A DNA stretch of 64,000 nt from Alentia gelatinosa (lineage: Eukaryota > Annelida > Polychaeta > Phyllodocida > Polynoidae), in assembly GCA_950022655.1 (NCBI GenBank), contig OX465584.1, forward strand, positions 47,970,723-48,034,722. The letters run 5' to 3'. Position 1 is the stretch's first letter. Every line of letters begins with the position of its first letter. A program made the translations under genes and the position numbers. The notes beneath the pieces were generated by a model. It had not been told where the DNA came from and did not search any database. It saw only the letters and a program-made list of their open reading frames with translations. This document shows positions 10,397 to 22,964 of this stretch, piece after piece.

Positions 10397-10545
10397 AGGC
10401 CCAGTTTACACCTGCCGACGCAAAATGCACCGCTATCGGGAAGCGTAGCCTTGGTCTGTGGTGCACCCCAAGAAAATTTCGGTAGCCATAATCGGTGACA
10501 CTGTAAGTGATTGAGGCGATTACACCTGAGAACTGAATGTAAACT
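10397..10545. repeat. Partial copy of GGCCCAGTTTACACC family
   Basis: Begins ggcccagtttacacctgccg and continues collinear with 3496-3660 (aaaatgca, tcggtgacact, attgaggcg.ttacacctga). The far half of the element is absent. Confidence 0.6.
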
Positions 10546-12915
10546 TTATATGCATCAATTAATTCAACCCGATTGGATTTTGTTGGTGAGAGTCTATGAA
10601 GCAAAGGATGCCAGCGTATAACAATAATTGGCAAATAGCAGGTATGATAAAAGTTAAATAAAAGATAGCTCCTATATGACATTGGAAGAATTGAGGGGGC
10701 CCTTTCAGATAAGAGGAACCTTTGTGTAACTATTATCATTGTTAAGAAACATTCTATGGTATTCCAATACGTCTTTTGAATGCATAGACAATAATAACCT
10801 AGCACTTCTTTCACACGACAAGAAAGGAGGCGTTCTACATTTACAAACCATGACTTTTCCACAAGGGAGAGTTAGATATTTTTGCCTGGATATGAGAACT
10901 AAAAGAATAACTCAAAGCGGGGGAAGATTTGCCATTTAGAAAACAAAGCAAACAAAAGCAAATAATGGAAAACAATAATGTGTTTGAACGGGGCCTAGCG
11001 CAGAGCTCCTTCCCCACCACGTAGCGACCACGGAATAATGGAAAACAATCCTAGACGTCATATGGCTATGGCTAACAGCAAGTCGGTACTAAGGTGGTGT
11101 TAACTTCCTGAGTACCAATATATAACTCTACAATGTATAAGCAGGGATTGGAGGGGGGGGGGGGGGTAAACCATAAGTATAAACTAAATCTCGGTCAGTG
11201 TGATTGTGACAATGCTTCATTAGTTCATATTGCATATAAACTAACTACATGCCCAAGCTGTAAACAATGTGGTGTTAACTAACTCATATCAAACAACTGG
11301 CGTTCATATCTTTTAAACAGAGAATGATTTAATAGGAAACTGAACATAACATATGAGAGTAAGCCTGGACAACCCTTCTCCAACTGCACAGTTATCAAAA
11401 CTGATAAAAGGTACCCCATCACTATCCTGCTTCACAAATGTTACTCGTCGGTGATGTCTTGTCAGTCTTGTCCTGTCATGTAAGGTCATGTTTATTCACT
11501 TATTGATACACTATCTGCTTGCAGCACTTTCCCATAGCATGTTCTGTAAATTGAGTCTAGATAAAGTTCGATTTAATCGGATAAGACTAGGAGATATTAA
11601 AAAAAAGTGAGATTTATGTAAAAGTATTATTGCAAGGAGATCTAGAATAAACTAGTTATCTGTTACGTGACACCGAAAAGGATGGGTCTTTGTAGTCTTA
11701 TGCTCTGTATGAAGGAAACAGCTCTCTTCTTTAGGCCAAAATACAAAAATAAAGAGAGAGCAGCTCATTAGGGCCAAGTTAACACTCATCCCATAGGTAA
11801 AGGGGATTCGCTTTTAAAAACTTAGGATAAGGTATAAATTGTTCAGCATAGCAGAGTCCCACGACTGTGTATACCCCTGTTCTGCAATGGATCAATGATA
11901 TGTTATTGTGCAGAGTTGGATTTTGGTCACATGTATGGTGTAAACCGGAACTTTCTTCTTGCTACTGATAATGAATGAAGAAGAACAAAGCTCGTTTTAA
12001 TAAAGAAATAAAAACGTGTACCTTTTCCCTACTTCTGACGTAAATTTGATAGAACTAACTTTGCGCGTACACTACTTTAGGACATGGATTCATATAAACC
12101 ACTTTATTCCATTGGAAATGGAAAGGTTATCAATTCCTAGTAATAGTAATAGCTTTTTGTGTTGACTCCCAACCAGACTATTGTTTCCAAGCAGGGGGAG
12201 CGGGGGGCACATTGCAAATACACTCTGCTGATGTGTTGATCCACACATTGCAGATCACTGGACTACGTGGGCCACGATGTGTAGCCACACTGTGTTAGTG
12301 GTTTGAAATACGGCATCAGACCACTTCATTCCCAAACCGTACTCAGCTATTGGTCTGAAAGCCTTGCCTATACTATAGCGTGAACACATATTAGGCCAGG
12401 TACTAGTCTGGAAGCTTGGCCTATGTGTGAACACATATTAGTCCAGGTAGGGCCTGCCATTTTGTCATTATGCGATAGATAGCGATGGCTTGGCACATTG
12501 ATCAATATAATAGTTTTCTATGGTGTTTCGATTCCAAAACTCAAATAGGTTGTCATTATCTTATCCCCAGTCAATCTGATTGGCTTTGGTATCAAACAAT
12601 GGATAAGATATCATATCTATTTGTGTTAAATGTGTGGTTAAATGACTGAATATATTACTACCACTTGAACTTGGCACAAACCTCTTGGAGGAGTAGTGTA
12701 ACTCCCTCTGAGACCAGCGTCCACTGTGTGTCTGATACACTATTATGCATCTCCAGACACAAAATCGATATCGCGTTGGAAAGACAACTTTAATCAGGCC
12801 GGGCCAAACTCTGTCAGTTTTAAACGATACATTTTTTACAAGTATCTATTATATTTTAAAAGGATGATATAACTTTGTTTTGAATTGTCATTCATCTTAA
12901 AGCAATGTAAATACA
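10546..12915. other. Gene-free AT-rich spacer with G14 tract and a 44-bp direct duplication
   Basis: A 14-G run lies at 11153-11166. At 12382-12449 a unit beginning gtgaacacatattag, then ccaggta, occurs twice, 44 bp apart. 12716-12800 carries a weak remnant of the agcgtccac / aaaatcg.tatcgcgttgga repeat family. No gene found. Confidence 0.45.
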
Positions 12916-12929
12916 TTGCGTTCAGACGA

Positions 12930-13170
12930 GCGGTCTGTTACCTCCCACGCCCCACCACGAAAGCGGAATAGCCAGGAGAAAAGGGAAAAAGGTTTGCCAT
13001 CCACAATGTACCTTATGTGGGGATCTCATGGGGAAGTAATGAAGAAACCAACAAGTTTTGGTCATAGTCGTCGTTCTCCACGATTTCGATGCAGAGTGAG
13101 GTGACAGCCAAGTGAATATCATATAGAATTCAAATGAGTTGACAATAATGACATTGACCAAAACGAGTTG
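12930..13170. repeat. Diverged repeat related to 37365-37610
   Basis: accaacaagttttggtcata and gaccaaaacgagttgc, with a cgtcgttctccacga block between them, match (reverse-complemented) the copy at 37365-37510. Coding potential not seen. Confidence 0.5.
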
Positions 13171-13855
13171 CTTTTTGTATTTATCCCACCCCTGAACACC
13201 CTAAAAGAATGGATGATTTACAGGATATGGACCATGGAGAACAGACTGCAATATTCGTAGGGGCATGGAAAACTAGTTCCCAACGTTAAGCCTACGTGAC
13301 AAAAATACCATAGGTGAGATAACGAGGCTTGAAAGGCAAAGTTCAAGGTCGCTCAGATTATCCCTCCTTGTAAGTATTTGGACAAGGAGCTGAGGGGCAG
13401 ATAGACGGAACAAGCAAAAGAGAGTAATCACAATAATTACCGGGACTCAGCATGAAACAACGGGTTACACGGTGTGTAGGCGGAAAACGTTTAAATATAT
13501 TATCTTCCGTATGTATTATGCCAATACCGGTCCTAATATTCATTGAACGACTGCCTAGGTCAGTGATAGTTTAGGTTAAATCTAAACCTGACTAGATAAA
13601 ACTTAAACCTTTTTATTCTCTTTTGAATAATTCTATGTACGTCTAAAAGTGAGTATTTCATCTTGCCAGTGGAGGAAGGTATGGAATGAGGGGTGGGGTA
13701 CTATTACAGAGTGACTGGGTTAAGCTTGACTGTGCCCACCCCTCCACCAACCCTCCACATCCTCACTGGCCCTGCATCTGTCTGACTTCCGTGTCTGTCT
13801 TTCTCCGTCTACCCATCTGTCTGACATTAATATAAAAGTCTTTGTTTTTCTTTGC
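13171..13855. other. Gene-free spacer
   Basis: No gene or dispersed repeat recognised. Confidence 0.45.
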
Positions 13856-14340
13856 CCGTGTCTGTCTGTCAAAGGTCTGCGTATCTCTGTGCGTGTGTGT
13901 GTCTCTCTCTCCCTCTCTCTCTCCCTTGTTTATATCTCTGACTCTTTGTGTCTGTTCTTATCTATCTGTCTTTCTCTGTCTGTCTCTCTGTGTATCTATC
14001 AATGTTTGTATGTATGTCATCATCTGTCTGTCTCTATCTCTCTGTATATCTGACACTGTGTCTGTCTGTCTCTGCCCCTACTTCTATGTATGTAAGTCTG
14101 ACTTCGCTGTCTTTTTGTCTCCATCACTGTCTGTCTGTATTATTTGACTTTCTGTATGTCTTTCCCTATCTGTCTCTGTCTGCCAGTGTGTATGTTTGTA
14201 TATGACTGTCCCTTGTCTATCTCTGTATCCATAAGTGTGTATTTATGTCTGAATGTTTGTCTATCTGTCTGTCTCTTTCTGTCTTTGTCTCTGTCTGAAT
14301 GTCTTTCACTATCTGTTTTTATCTGTCTGTATGTCTGATG
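13856..14340 (+). repeat. Long imperfect TCTG/TCTC microsatellite
   Basis: About 480 bp of degenerate tctg, tctc and tatg units on the plus strand. The Cys/Ser/Leu-rich open frames that run through it are by-products of the repeat. Confidence 0.85.
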
Positions 14341-15156
14341 AACATAATTTGGAGGAGCTGAGTATGTATGTGTCTGTTTCTCTGTCTCTGGAATGGATAT
14401 AGTTTGAATACAGGGTAAGCCCCATCATATACTTCATCAATATATGTTTTGTCCAATCAGATATAAAATTGCTAATGCTATACAGTCAAGTCTGATCCAT
14501 CTGATCTGACAGAGTACATGCCAAAGTGGTAAAGTTAGAGTCGAAGCAAATGCCATTTGTTAGCACAGTGTGGATGAAAATGTGTATAGATCTTTTTCAC
14601 AGACTCTGTGTATCATTGTGTTATCGATCAATGAACATAACAAAGGTGTTCAAGATTATTACATCTATGGAGACAAAGAGAGAAAGGGAGTAATTATTTG
14701 ATTGTGTGATGATCCTGTGCAGGCCTATTGCCTACACATGTATCATGTGACTTGACCAGTCATTCATAAATCTCTAGCAAGACGTACTGGATATGAGGAG
14801 TGTGCCCCATTAGGTGGGACAGCTTGAATACCACATGGTTAAGTCTGTCTCATCTGATCTGATAGCCGACGGCGTTTAGTCATTATCAATAACTCACCGT
14901 TACCATTTCTAAAAGCAATATCCAAACCTACCTGTTTGTATTTGAGCAGAAGCATGACAGATGCGATTCTCTTGTCTTCAATGTAAGCAAGGACCCTTAT
15001 TCTCTGGCCGAGCTCTAATTCAAGGAAACAAGTCAGTAGTAGGGGACGTATGGATGCACAGGCCACAAGGAGACATCGTATGAAGGTATTCGTTTAATGA
15101 TAGTCATGCTTGTTCACTAGGACTGTCATGCATAACCAAAGGTCGTCCACTGCATC
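14341..15156. other. Gene-free spacer with two short related repeats
   Basis: tcaagtctgatccatctgat (about 14488-14507) and ttaagtctgtctcatctgat (about 14839-14858) are diverged copies of one short sequence. Nothing else is recognisable. Confidence 0.4.
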
Positions 15157-15258
15157 AAGTTGACCCACTTCGTCCCCGCGTCTTGTTGGCGTACAGAAAA
15201 GTGTCTCGTGCACGATCCTAGATTTTCAACGAGACCCAGGGACAACGTGGGTCAACTT
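15157..15258. repeat. Foldback repeat with AAGTTGACCCAC arms
   Basis: Perfect 12-bp arms AAGTTGACCCAC (15157-15168) and GTGGGTCAACTT (15247-15258) extend inward imperfectly (cgtccccgcgtcttgttg against caacgagacccagggac). Relatives occur at 36868-36963 and 56458-56550, so this is one family in three places. Confidence 0.65.
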
Positions 15259-15325
15259 TATTCTTTCTTTCAATAAGCCCTCAAAAAAGGGCCCATGGAC
15301 AGTGAAGAGTTATATCAAACCCAGA

Positions 15326-15392
15326 GTCTATGTAATATCTAACCTCAGAGGAGTGTATCTAAGCGTGCTTTCCCGTGCTCAATGAACCATTG
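15326..15392. repeat. Short dispersed repeat, copy 1
   Basis: The core (taacctcagaggagtgtatc, then agcgtgctttcccgtgctca) resembles 17491-17552 and 43729-43790. Three diverged copies of a roughly 65-bp unit of unknown nature. Confidence 0.4.
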
Positions 15393-15426
15393 CATCACCG
15401 CCAATCCTTCTAGTTGTATTGATGTC

Positions 15427-15600
15427 TGGGACCTGTTTCACTAGTCTTGTGACATGTCTGTGACACCATACATACATTGGGTTTGTCTAGTTTCGTGACA
15501 CCACAAGTAGCTGCCCTCAGGTAAAGACAGACTCCAAACATAAGAATTAGACAAATCTAGACACATCATGGACCTGTTTCACTAGATTTGTGACAAAAGT
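15427..15600. repeat. Pair of ggacctgtttcactag direct repeats
   Basis: ggacctgtttcactag followed by a ttgtgacat/ttgtgacaa tail occurs at about 15430-15452 and 15571-15594, roughly 140 bp apart. Confidence 0.5.
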
Positions 15601-18600
15601 GTTGGACAGATTTGAAAAGCGGCACCAACAGTGCAAGCAAAAACGGACAAAACGAAGTCTAATGTCTAGTTCTTATGAAACCAGTAAAACTGGTGACGTG
15701 AGTCATGAGGTGACTAGGTCAGTCAGTCAAATCAACATCAGGCCAGGGCTTAGAGGACGGAGGAAGTTAGGAATTAACTCAGCTGCCCATCCTTCTTCAT
15801 GATTTTCTCTTCCGTCTTTCCAGTTTCCATTTCACGGATACAGCATTTTATAACCTCAAGCAACGCCATTAAGTATGGGAAGAATTGCAGCTGACAATCT
15901 TTGTTGACCATACATGTGGAATACAGGTTGTGGAGGTTAGGTATTGAGGTAACATATAAATACCACATTGGTACATACTCGCGTGCCGTGTTACTTTCGA
16001 TAAGCATATCTTCCTACCAGAAGTCGACAATCTCATTATAAAACAGCGTTAACCATGTTTGTATTACTTTCGTATATAAAATTCAAAATGGCTTCAAAAA
16101 TTCTTTCCTATATAAATATCAAATATCATTTGTTCATTTATAGTATTTCATTTGAACTTATTATCTTATTTCACAGTTATTTTGTCTCTAGATTACTGTT
16201 GCTATGTTATTATACGGAAATCCAATCGTTGACAGCTAATCAAACCCAGTATTCATGGTAGGGTGGTACATCAATTCAAACCACCATAGTCTGCTGGTAT
16301 ATGTCTAATACCAATACCCTAGCAGAGGTAAGCATTTGCGTAATGTACTGGCACAGGTATATAATAATACAGTTGGGCCCTTCAAACATAAGTTATTAGG
16401 TGGCGCTTTCTAAAATATTTAGAAATTTGACCACGAGACAGCATTAACTATGACAGACTGTCCTAAGTGATATCAATGTAAAAGTGTATATCGTTCTTTT
16501 CCCCCAGTTGATAAAAATAAAATGATTCCTCTGGTAATATTAGGGAAAACTAAAACACACAAACAATAAAATCTGAACCCAGCAATGCATCGAGCATATA
16601 TCATTATTCATTAAGTTTTCTGAAAATCTATGAACAGTTAATGTGTTGGACCTATTTCAATATTCACAATAGGGAGCACTCTCAGATATATTGTATTTGT
16701 CATATACAATTCTGCTATAGCAAAAAGATAACGTCTTTAGCACTGTAGGCTCTCTATAAACAGTGGAATTATCTGAGGAGTGATTCTAAAAGCATATCAT
16801 TTAATATGTCGAGTTTCTGTTTCGTCAGTTCGTCTAGCCTGCTATCGTGATTATTCATAACACTCTTAAAACTGTGAAACATTCATCTTCGACATTTCCC
16901 TCATATATCACGTCCCCGTTGGCAATGACTGGTGCTGTGGCTTCCAGTCAGGAACAATTCAACGGTCAATCTTCTATAAGAGGCGTGTTGGGAAACTGTT
17001 TAATTATTACTGGCTTCTGGTTGATAAGGACATTCTGTTGGTATTATGGTCGCACTGGTCCCACCACACCTCTTATCAGACAGACAGTAGGGGAACATTT
17101 CCATATTTGATATAACAATTGTAAAGGATTTTACGCATAATGCGTGCGATCTGATTGATTGATGGATGACTTATTTCATGACAAAACATCATATCATGAG
17201 CTCTTTATAGAAAAAAGGGCGACGTTTTGTGGGCCTTCGGGCAAAATTAATTAATCGTTTTAAATGAGATGTTTGAGATTAATTCCCTGTGTAAAGGTTG
17301 AATCGAGAAAGTTTAACATTATTGTTTGTGGAACAAACATGATAAAGTCAGCATAATACTTAAAAGCGATTCTGACCTTAACTCTTATAATAATTGCAGT
17401 TTGCCAGTCTGCCGTAATTGCAGTTTATATTTTAATGACAGGATTTACACAGTGAATCTTTTGTCTTCAAAGATATAGTTGCCTTTTAGGTCTATATGTG
17501 ACCATTCTAACCTCTAGGCGATGTATATGAGCGCGTTTCCCACACTCAATAAAAGTGTCCTTGTAAAAGGGATCTGGATACAACTCTCCCGATGTTGGAT
17601 AGTTTTTTTGTCATCTTGAGGGTAATTATAAGACCCAATCATGAAAAGATAAGTCTGTCAGGCGAACACAAAATTTGACTTCCGAGGAAGCCCTATGGAG
17701 GCTAGGATTAATGTAGTCCAAAAGACTCTATCTTCAGAAGAAGAGAAGTCCAGACGATCAAATATCCTGGAAATGTGATCAAAAGTGATAGGTGAAGTTT
17801 GAGTTTGGGAATCTCCTAGGGTACATTAAATACCTTTGAGTGTAGAGACAATTTGAAAGTTTGTAGGAGACATGTGTTGGTGACCATAAAGTTTTACTTA
17901 TTTTAAGACCATAAAGCAGATAAATAATTTGGTATAGACGAGTAATACAAGGGGTTTGCCATATAGGCCAAATATAGATATACACCCACAATATTTATCA
18001 ATATATGAAGGTAAATAATAATAGGGAAACCAGTTCTAACATATTCCGGGTGTAAAAAATTTACTTTGGGCATTCTCGCCTCATAAATTTCACCAGGAAC
18101 CAGTTTTCCCTTAATCCCATGTTGATTTGCTAACAATAGCTATGTGGCATTTATATCCAAGTGTATGGCGTACAAGATCGACAATGAATACTATTCAATA
18201 CCTTTTGTTTGATTCCTGTTCTGGGAGCTGAGTCAAATTTTCATATATAAGCTGGGTATACAAGTCTCACCATGTTCCTGGGGCTAAAACAGAATCCACC
18301 CAGTACACAACCTAATGCAGAACACAGTATATTGGGTAATAACAGTTTTAAGCTACACCATTCGCGCATCTCAGTGTAAAACGGTTAATGTCAGATTGTA
18401 TAAGCTTTCCTCACACCTGCAGTCTTGGTTATTAATCCAGCGAGGACTAGAGCCAGCTGCAGATGTGTGTGCTCCTCGCCTGGTTTCCAACATGATTACT
18501 TAACCCAGACACTAAAACGTCTACCGGGATTCTGAAATGCTGCAGTAAATATCCACTGAAATATGGACGGGACAAGGTCCAAGCTATCATTTTTATTTTG

Positions 18601-19089
18601 AGGTAAATGATTTTGAATCATAAATATACCAAGACAGTTTGCATTCTTGTCGCAAAACATTTTTATGGATATGAGCAGAAACCCAGACTGCATTGAGTTG
18701 GTATATATTCCAATTTGTGTCTATGTTGAAATCCAAGGTTATAGTAGATGTAAGCATCCTCACCTCGAAATCTTTATTAAAATGGTGATTTAGTGACTTC
18801 TGATAGGTACCCATGTCCACCCTTATCGGGTAACCTCAACTTCTTTGTTTTCTGAAAACCACGGACCGACTTTTATACAGGTTGTATATAATCGATGGCG
18901 TTTTCGTCTGTAGGTTGAAAATTACACCGAATTACACGACCTGAATATGTTTTAGACAGTGTTGGGGTGGGCTGGCAGAAATTCATTTTTAAACAGAGTA
19001 AAACAGCCAAGTGATGGATGCCAGGATGCAAGCTTAACGGGCCCTGTACACAAGGTATCTGCTTTGAGACTGTATTTGTTTCGTATACA
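15601..19089. other. Gene-free AT-rich spacer
   Basis: No recognisable gene. It includes one copy of the short dispersed repeat (17491-17552). Open frames such as the one near 16847-17110 have no recognisable domain. Confidence 0.45.
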
Positions 19090-19355
19090 TATACGGAAAC
19101 AGAGTCTGCCAGATATCGTCATATGCAAAGTAGCTTGGTACTCTAAACAAGAGTGTAAACAAACTTTGAGAATATATCTGATTAGTAATTTGCCCACTGT
19201 GGAGTCATCCCATAACGTTTTATGCAGAGTAGGCCGGACTTGCATATCAAAGTCCATGAGTTCAGCATTTGTATCCCATTTGATGAGTTACAGATGCTGC
19301 AGGCTGTGGTATGGCATTAGACGCAGTGAAGCCTTGGTGTATTTTTTTTGCTCAG
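19090..19355 (+). repeat. Dispersed repeat, inverted partner at 62460-62702
   Basis: Reverse-complementing 62460-62702 gives a sequence that aligns along most of this stretch (acggaaacagagt, aagcaaactttga, catgcagag, gtccatgagtt against gttcatgag, ccttggtgtatt). Changes fall at all codon positions, so a conserved protein is not indicated. Perhaps an old retroposon fragment. Confidence 0.6.
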
Positions 19356-19671
19356 ATATACTGCCAAAATCAATTTGTTTAAACTCCCTATAACTAATCC
19401 CTTTTTTCGTGTATTGTCACTAGTAAACATTAAGCCCCTCTCTCGATGATCTGAAACTCATCAAGTAGGCCGCTTGTTCCTGTTGTTCTCGTTTTATCCA
19501 CAATGAGTTCATAGGGTTGTTCCATACGTCTCGCCTGGGGTCCTACTATCCACTAGTCGCTCCCAATCTATATCAACTGCAACCATGTAATGCCACTGGG
19601 ACATACGACTCATTCCTCATAGGCAACCTATAATGGAGAAATGTCACCCACACCCGCCTTCCATTTGCCGG
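19356..19671. other. Gene-free spacer
   Basis: Nothing recognised. Confidence 0.4.
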
Positions 19672-20240
19672 CGTTTACACTAGACGATTGAACAGTGACG
19701 ACTGTAGATCCTCTAGAAAAAGATTCGTCAGGTGGTGCTTTCTTGGGAAAAATCGTCACCAATAATCGTCGACCCAAAAAATTCTTTAATTGTTTACACT
19801 AGACAACCTATAATCGTCCAACTGAGTCCCGTTTATTTTACATCTAGAGGAACAAGTTACTTTTTGCTATTCATAAATTACAGCTGAATGTATATTTTTC
19901 ACATTAGAAAGTCGCAGTTAAAAAAGGTTAAGTGAAATTATAATCATTGACATCTAATACACGTTTTATGTCCAAAGCGAGAGGTGGTTGACCACTGAGC
20001 TTTTACACAATCATGGCCTTTCTTGGCGATGATTTCAAACCGCTTTGAAACAGTCATATATATAGATTCGTCAAAAGAATCATCAAGTGGTGCCATATTC
20101 CATAATATAAAGATCTATAGTCGTCGATCGTTTTCTAAATTGTGGTGTTTACACCCGACGATGTCTAGTCGCCAAAGACCTCAAGCCGTCAGCTTGTGCT
20201 AGTTTCAAGAATTGTCGCCTTTAATCGTCTAGTGTAAACG
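19672..20240. repeat. MITE with 18-bp perfect TIRs CGTTTACACTAGACGATT
   Basis: CGTTTACACTAGACGATT at 19672-19689 is matched exactly in reverse complement at 20223-20240. Inside, the motif tttacactagac recurs near 19794 and gtttacacccgacga near 20150, suggesting internal copies of the end sequence. 569 bp, no coding frame. Confidence 0.8.
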
Positions 20241-22964
20241 TCGAGAAAGGCTGACTCCAGTAGGTTCCTCCTTGCATGCCTTCTCCCCTGTACGGGGATA
20301 TTGTGTTGGACCTGGTTCAAGGAGTGGCTAGATACAGTCACATCCTTACTGTCGGCCGTTTCAGATGAATTTGTACCTAATGTTTCTTATATTTGTTATT
20401 TGTGGTTCCAGCTAATTGGCAAATGCTTGGTTTGCCAATAATCTAATTTGTAAGCATCCACACTTATTCGGAAGTTAATGTTAGGCTCAAGACTATGCAC
20501 AATTGACCAAACCCCTTGTTGAAGAATACCTACTATCTATTTGGTGGTTTTTCACACATCCTTTTCAGAACATATCATGCTTCCCCATCACTAACTTATT
20601 CCTTTCACAGCCAACTGCATGGAACAGCACACCCATCAATATATTTCTTCTTCTTTTCTATCATTTGTTCATGTTGTTTTATAATAATGATAAACAATAT
20701 GAACACATTATATACTGTAAAATTGACTACAGTAAAATCCTCGAAATCTTAGCATGTCATAAAAAACACTAGTTTTGGTATACCATTAGAGACAGAAGTA
20801 AGGAACAGTTCCTAAGTCCACACTTTTGCGTACTTTGATATCCATCGTACATGTACTGTGAGGCCTCAGTAGAGGGTATATTCCACTGGGCAGGCTGAGT
20901 CGCGCCGTATGGGAGCGGGAGCCACATGATCACCACAGGATAGAACCTGTATGGTGGAGGAGGATATTTTATCACTGCCAGTCGCTGTATGGCTGCTGTA
21001 TGGCTACAAGCCGCTCAATGCTGATCAAATAGATTTGCCTAGTAGCCGTCGGCGGCGCCCGTACAGCCGCCATACAGGCGCCAGCAGCGGATGGGCCTCA
21101 CTATAAGTATGTTAGAATATGTTAAAATATCTATCAATGGGATGGTCATAAACTTCAACATTAAGTCACGACTTTGAACAAAGTTTGGGAGCAATGTTTC
21201 ATGAAAGGTTTTATTCTCGGGACTCACACATGGTCATATCCCCTAGGACTTGAGTGCTGTAAAACTAACTTGTAGATTGCGGACACAGAAATCCTCACAA
21301 AAAGGTTTCAAACGATTATCAGCTAACCACACATGAATGCGCGAATACATGATACCCAATGAATCCTGATTGAAATCTGACGAAACACTTGCAATTGTAG
21401 CAAACACGGAGTTCTGGCTTAGCATCAACAACTGGTAACACAATGGTAGAATCAGGGCAATTACTCACAGGTGGATGTGGGTGCAGGATTCCGAACACGA
21501 GAGAGAGAACTAGAGATGACAGTCGTGCAGCGTGGGCGTTACAGTTCGTGCAAAGGAGAGACCTGCCTAATCGTTGCTACCGCGTCTCATACAATTTCCA
21601 AATTACTTCGCTATGCTCCGCATGCCAGCACCTCCCGGTCAATCGTCTAGCAGCGTTCCTCATCCCTCTCCAGTGGTCGGCGGTCAGTCTCTCCTCCAGG
21701 ATCTCTGTCGAATCTCTCTCAAACCCCACCTTTTATTTCATTTCTCAGTCTTTGTTTCGTTTTATCGGCCAATCGCCTCAGGACACATTGGTCCACCAGC
21801 GCTAGGGTTTCTAGCGTCTTGTACTCTTATTGGTTTCTGCCCCATGCGATCGTCCTCACTGACGTCACATAATTAGTCCACTTGGGGACGCGTACCCTCC
21901 TGCCAACATTCCCTATCCGGCAACTGGCATTTCCACTTATCTGGTAACATTTGTAATACATCATGATTGCATTTCTAAACTCTACGTATTCATAAACTTT
22001 ATACAATTCTAGCTTCTTGCTAAATTCTAAACGATGCTAACAAATACATACCTAACTACGAATGCACTCAGTCCTAGACTCTATGATACCCAACGAAATA
22101 TAAACGAAATCCTAGTAGCTCAACTACAATATTTCACAAATTACACCTGGTGAAGTTCAAATCCGGCCTGTCTGGTGGAACACTCCCTTAAACTACCACC
22201 CATTGTTTCTATGTTGTCGGAAACCATGATCATTGATTATGGAATTGAACTCATTGATTAAAGTCTAAAGGCCATTGATTACAAGAAAATAGCCTCTTTG
22301 TGATCGAGAGCAAGATTATAGTCCCTAATGATATACCCAATGATAACAATACAATAAACGATGGTGTTGTGGCCATGTGGCTCTGTAAACCAATCAAGGT
22401 TGACTTCGTAATACTTCTTGATCTACAGGTCGACCTCTCATGGTTTATGGGCGCCTGTCGACAATCCCATCGATCATTCCCTATTCTCCCAACAGGTGTT
22501 TCTGTTTTTCTCATCACTTATCAGACGATAAGAACTGATCCATAAGAAAAATAGCTTAGATCCTGTGAGAAGTTATGTGTACCGTAGGAATCCATGTGTC
22601 TGTGGTCTGTGGTCATGCATCTGGTTTGCCCAATCCCTAACACGTCATCTAATTACGCTAACTGATGATACCAGACATTTCAAGGGACCCTAGGGTACGC
22701 TAATTAGTTTGCTAAGTGCACACCAGGTAGCGGTAATGATCGCAACTACGCGTGCTGTCTGACAAAGACAGCTGACTTATTGAACTTTCCCTAATAACGC
22801 ATAGATGTATCTCAGAACTATCTTTGCCTTACTCCTATTGATAATCATTTTATTCATTTGTTTAGTATATATTTTTTTGCTTTTTCAAATATTTCATCGT
22901 AGACTCAAGGACTGTCTTCCTTGTGGAAAGTGTACATTTTTAGTAATACAGAGTTCAGGCTTAG
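20241..22964. other. Gene-free spacer with a palindromic GC patch
   Basis: About 20985-21090 has an imperfect inverted repeat (gtatggctgctgtatggc against gtacagccgccatacaggcg). Around 22228-22278 the word cattgatta recurs three times. No gene is supported in this stretch. Confidence 0.4.

Noticed and set aside
13842..14338. Several Cys/Ser/Leu-rich open frames
   Set aside because: They are translations of an imperfect TCTG/TCTC microsatellite.
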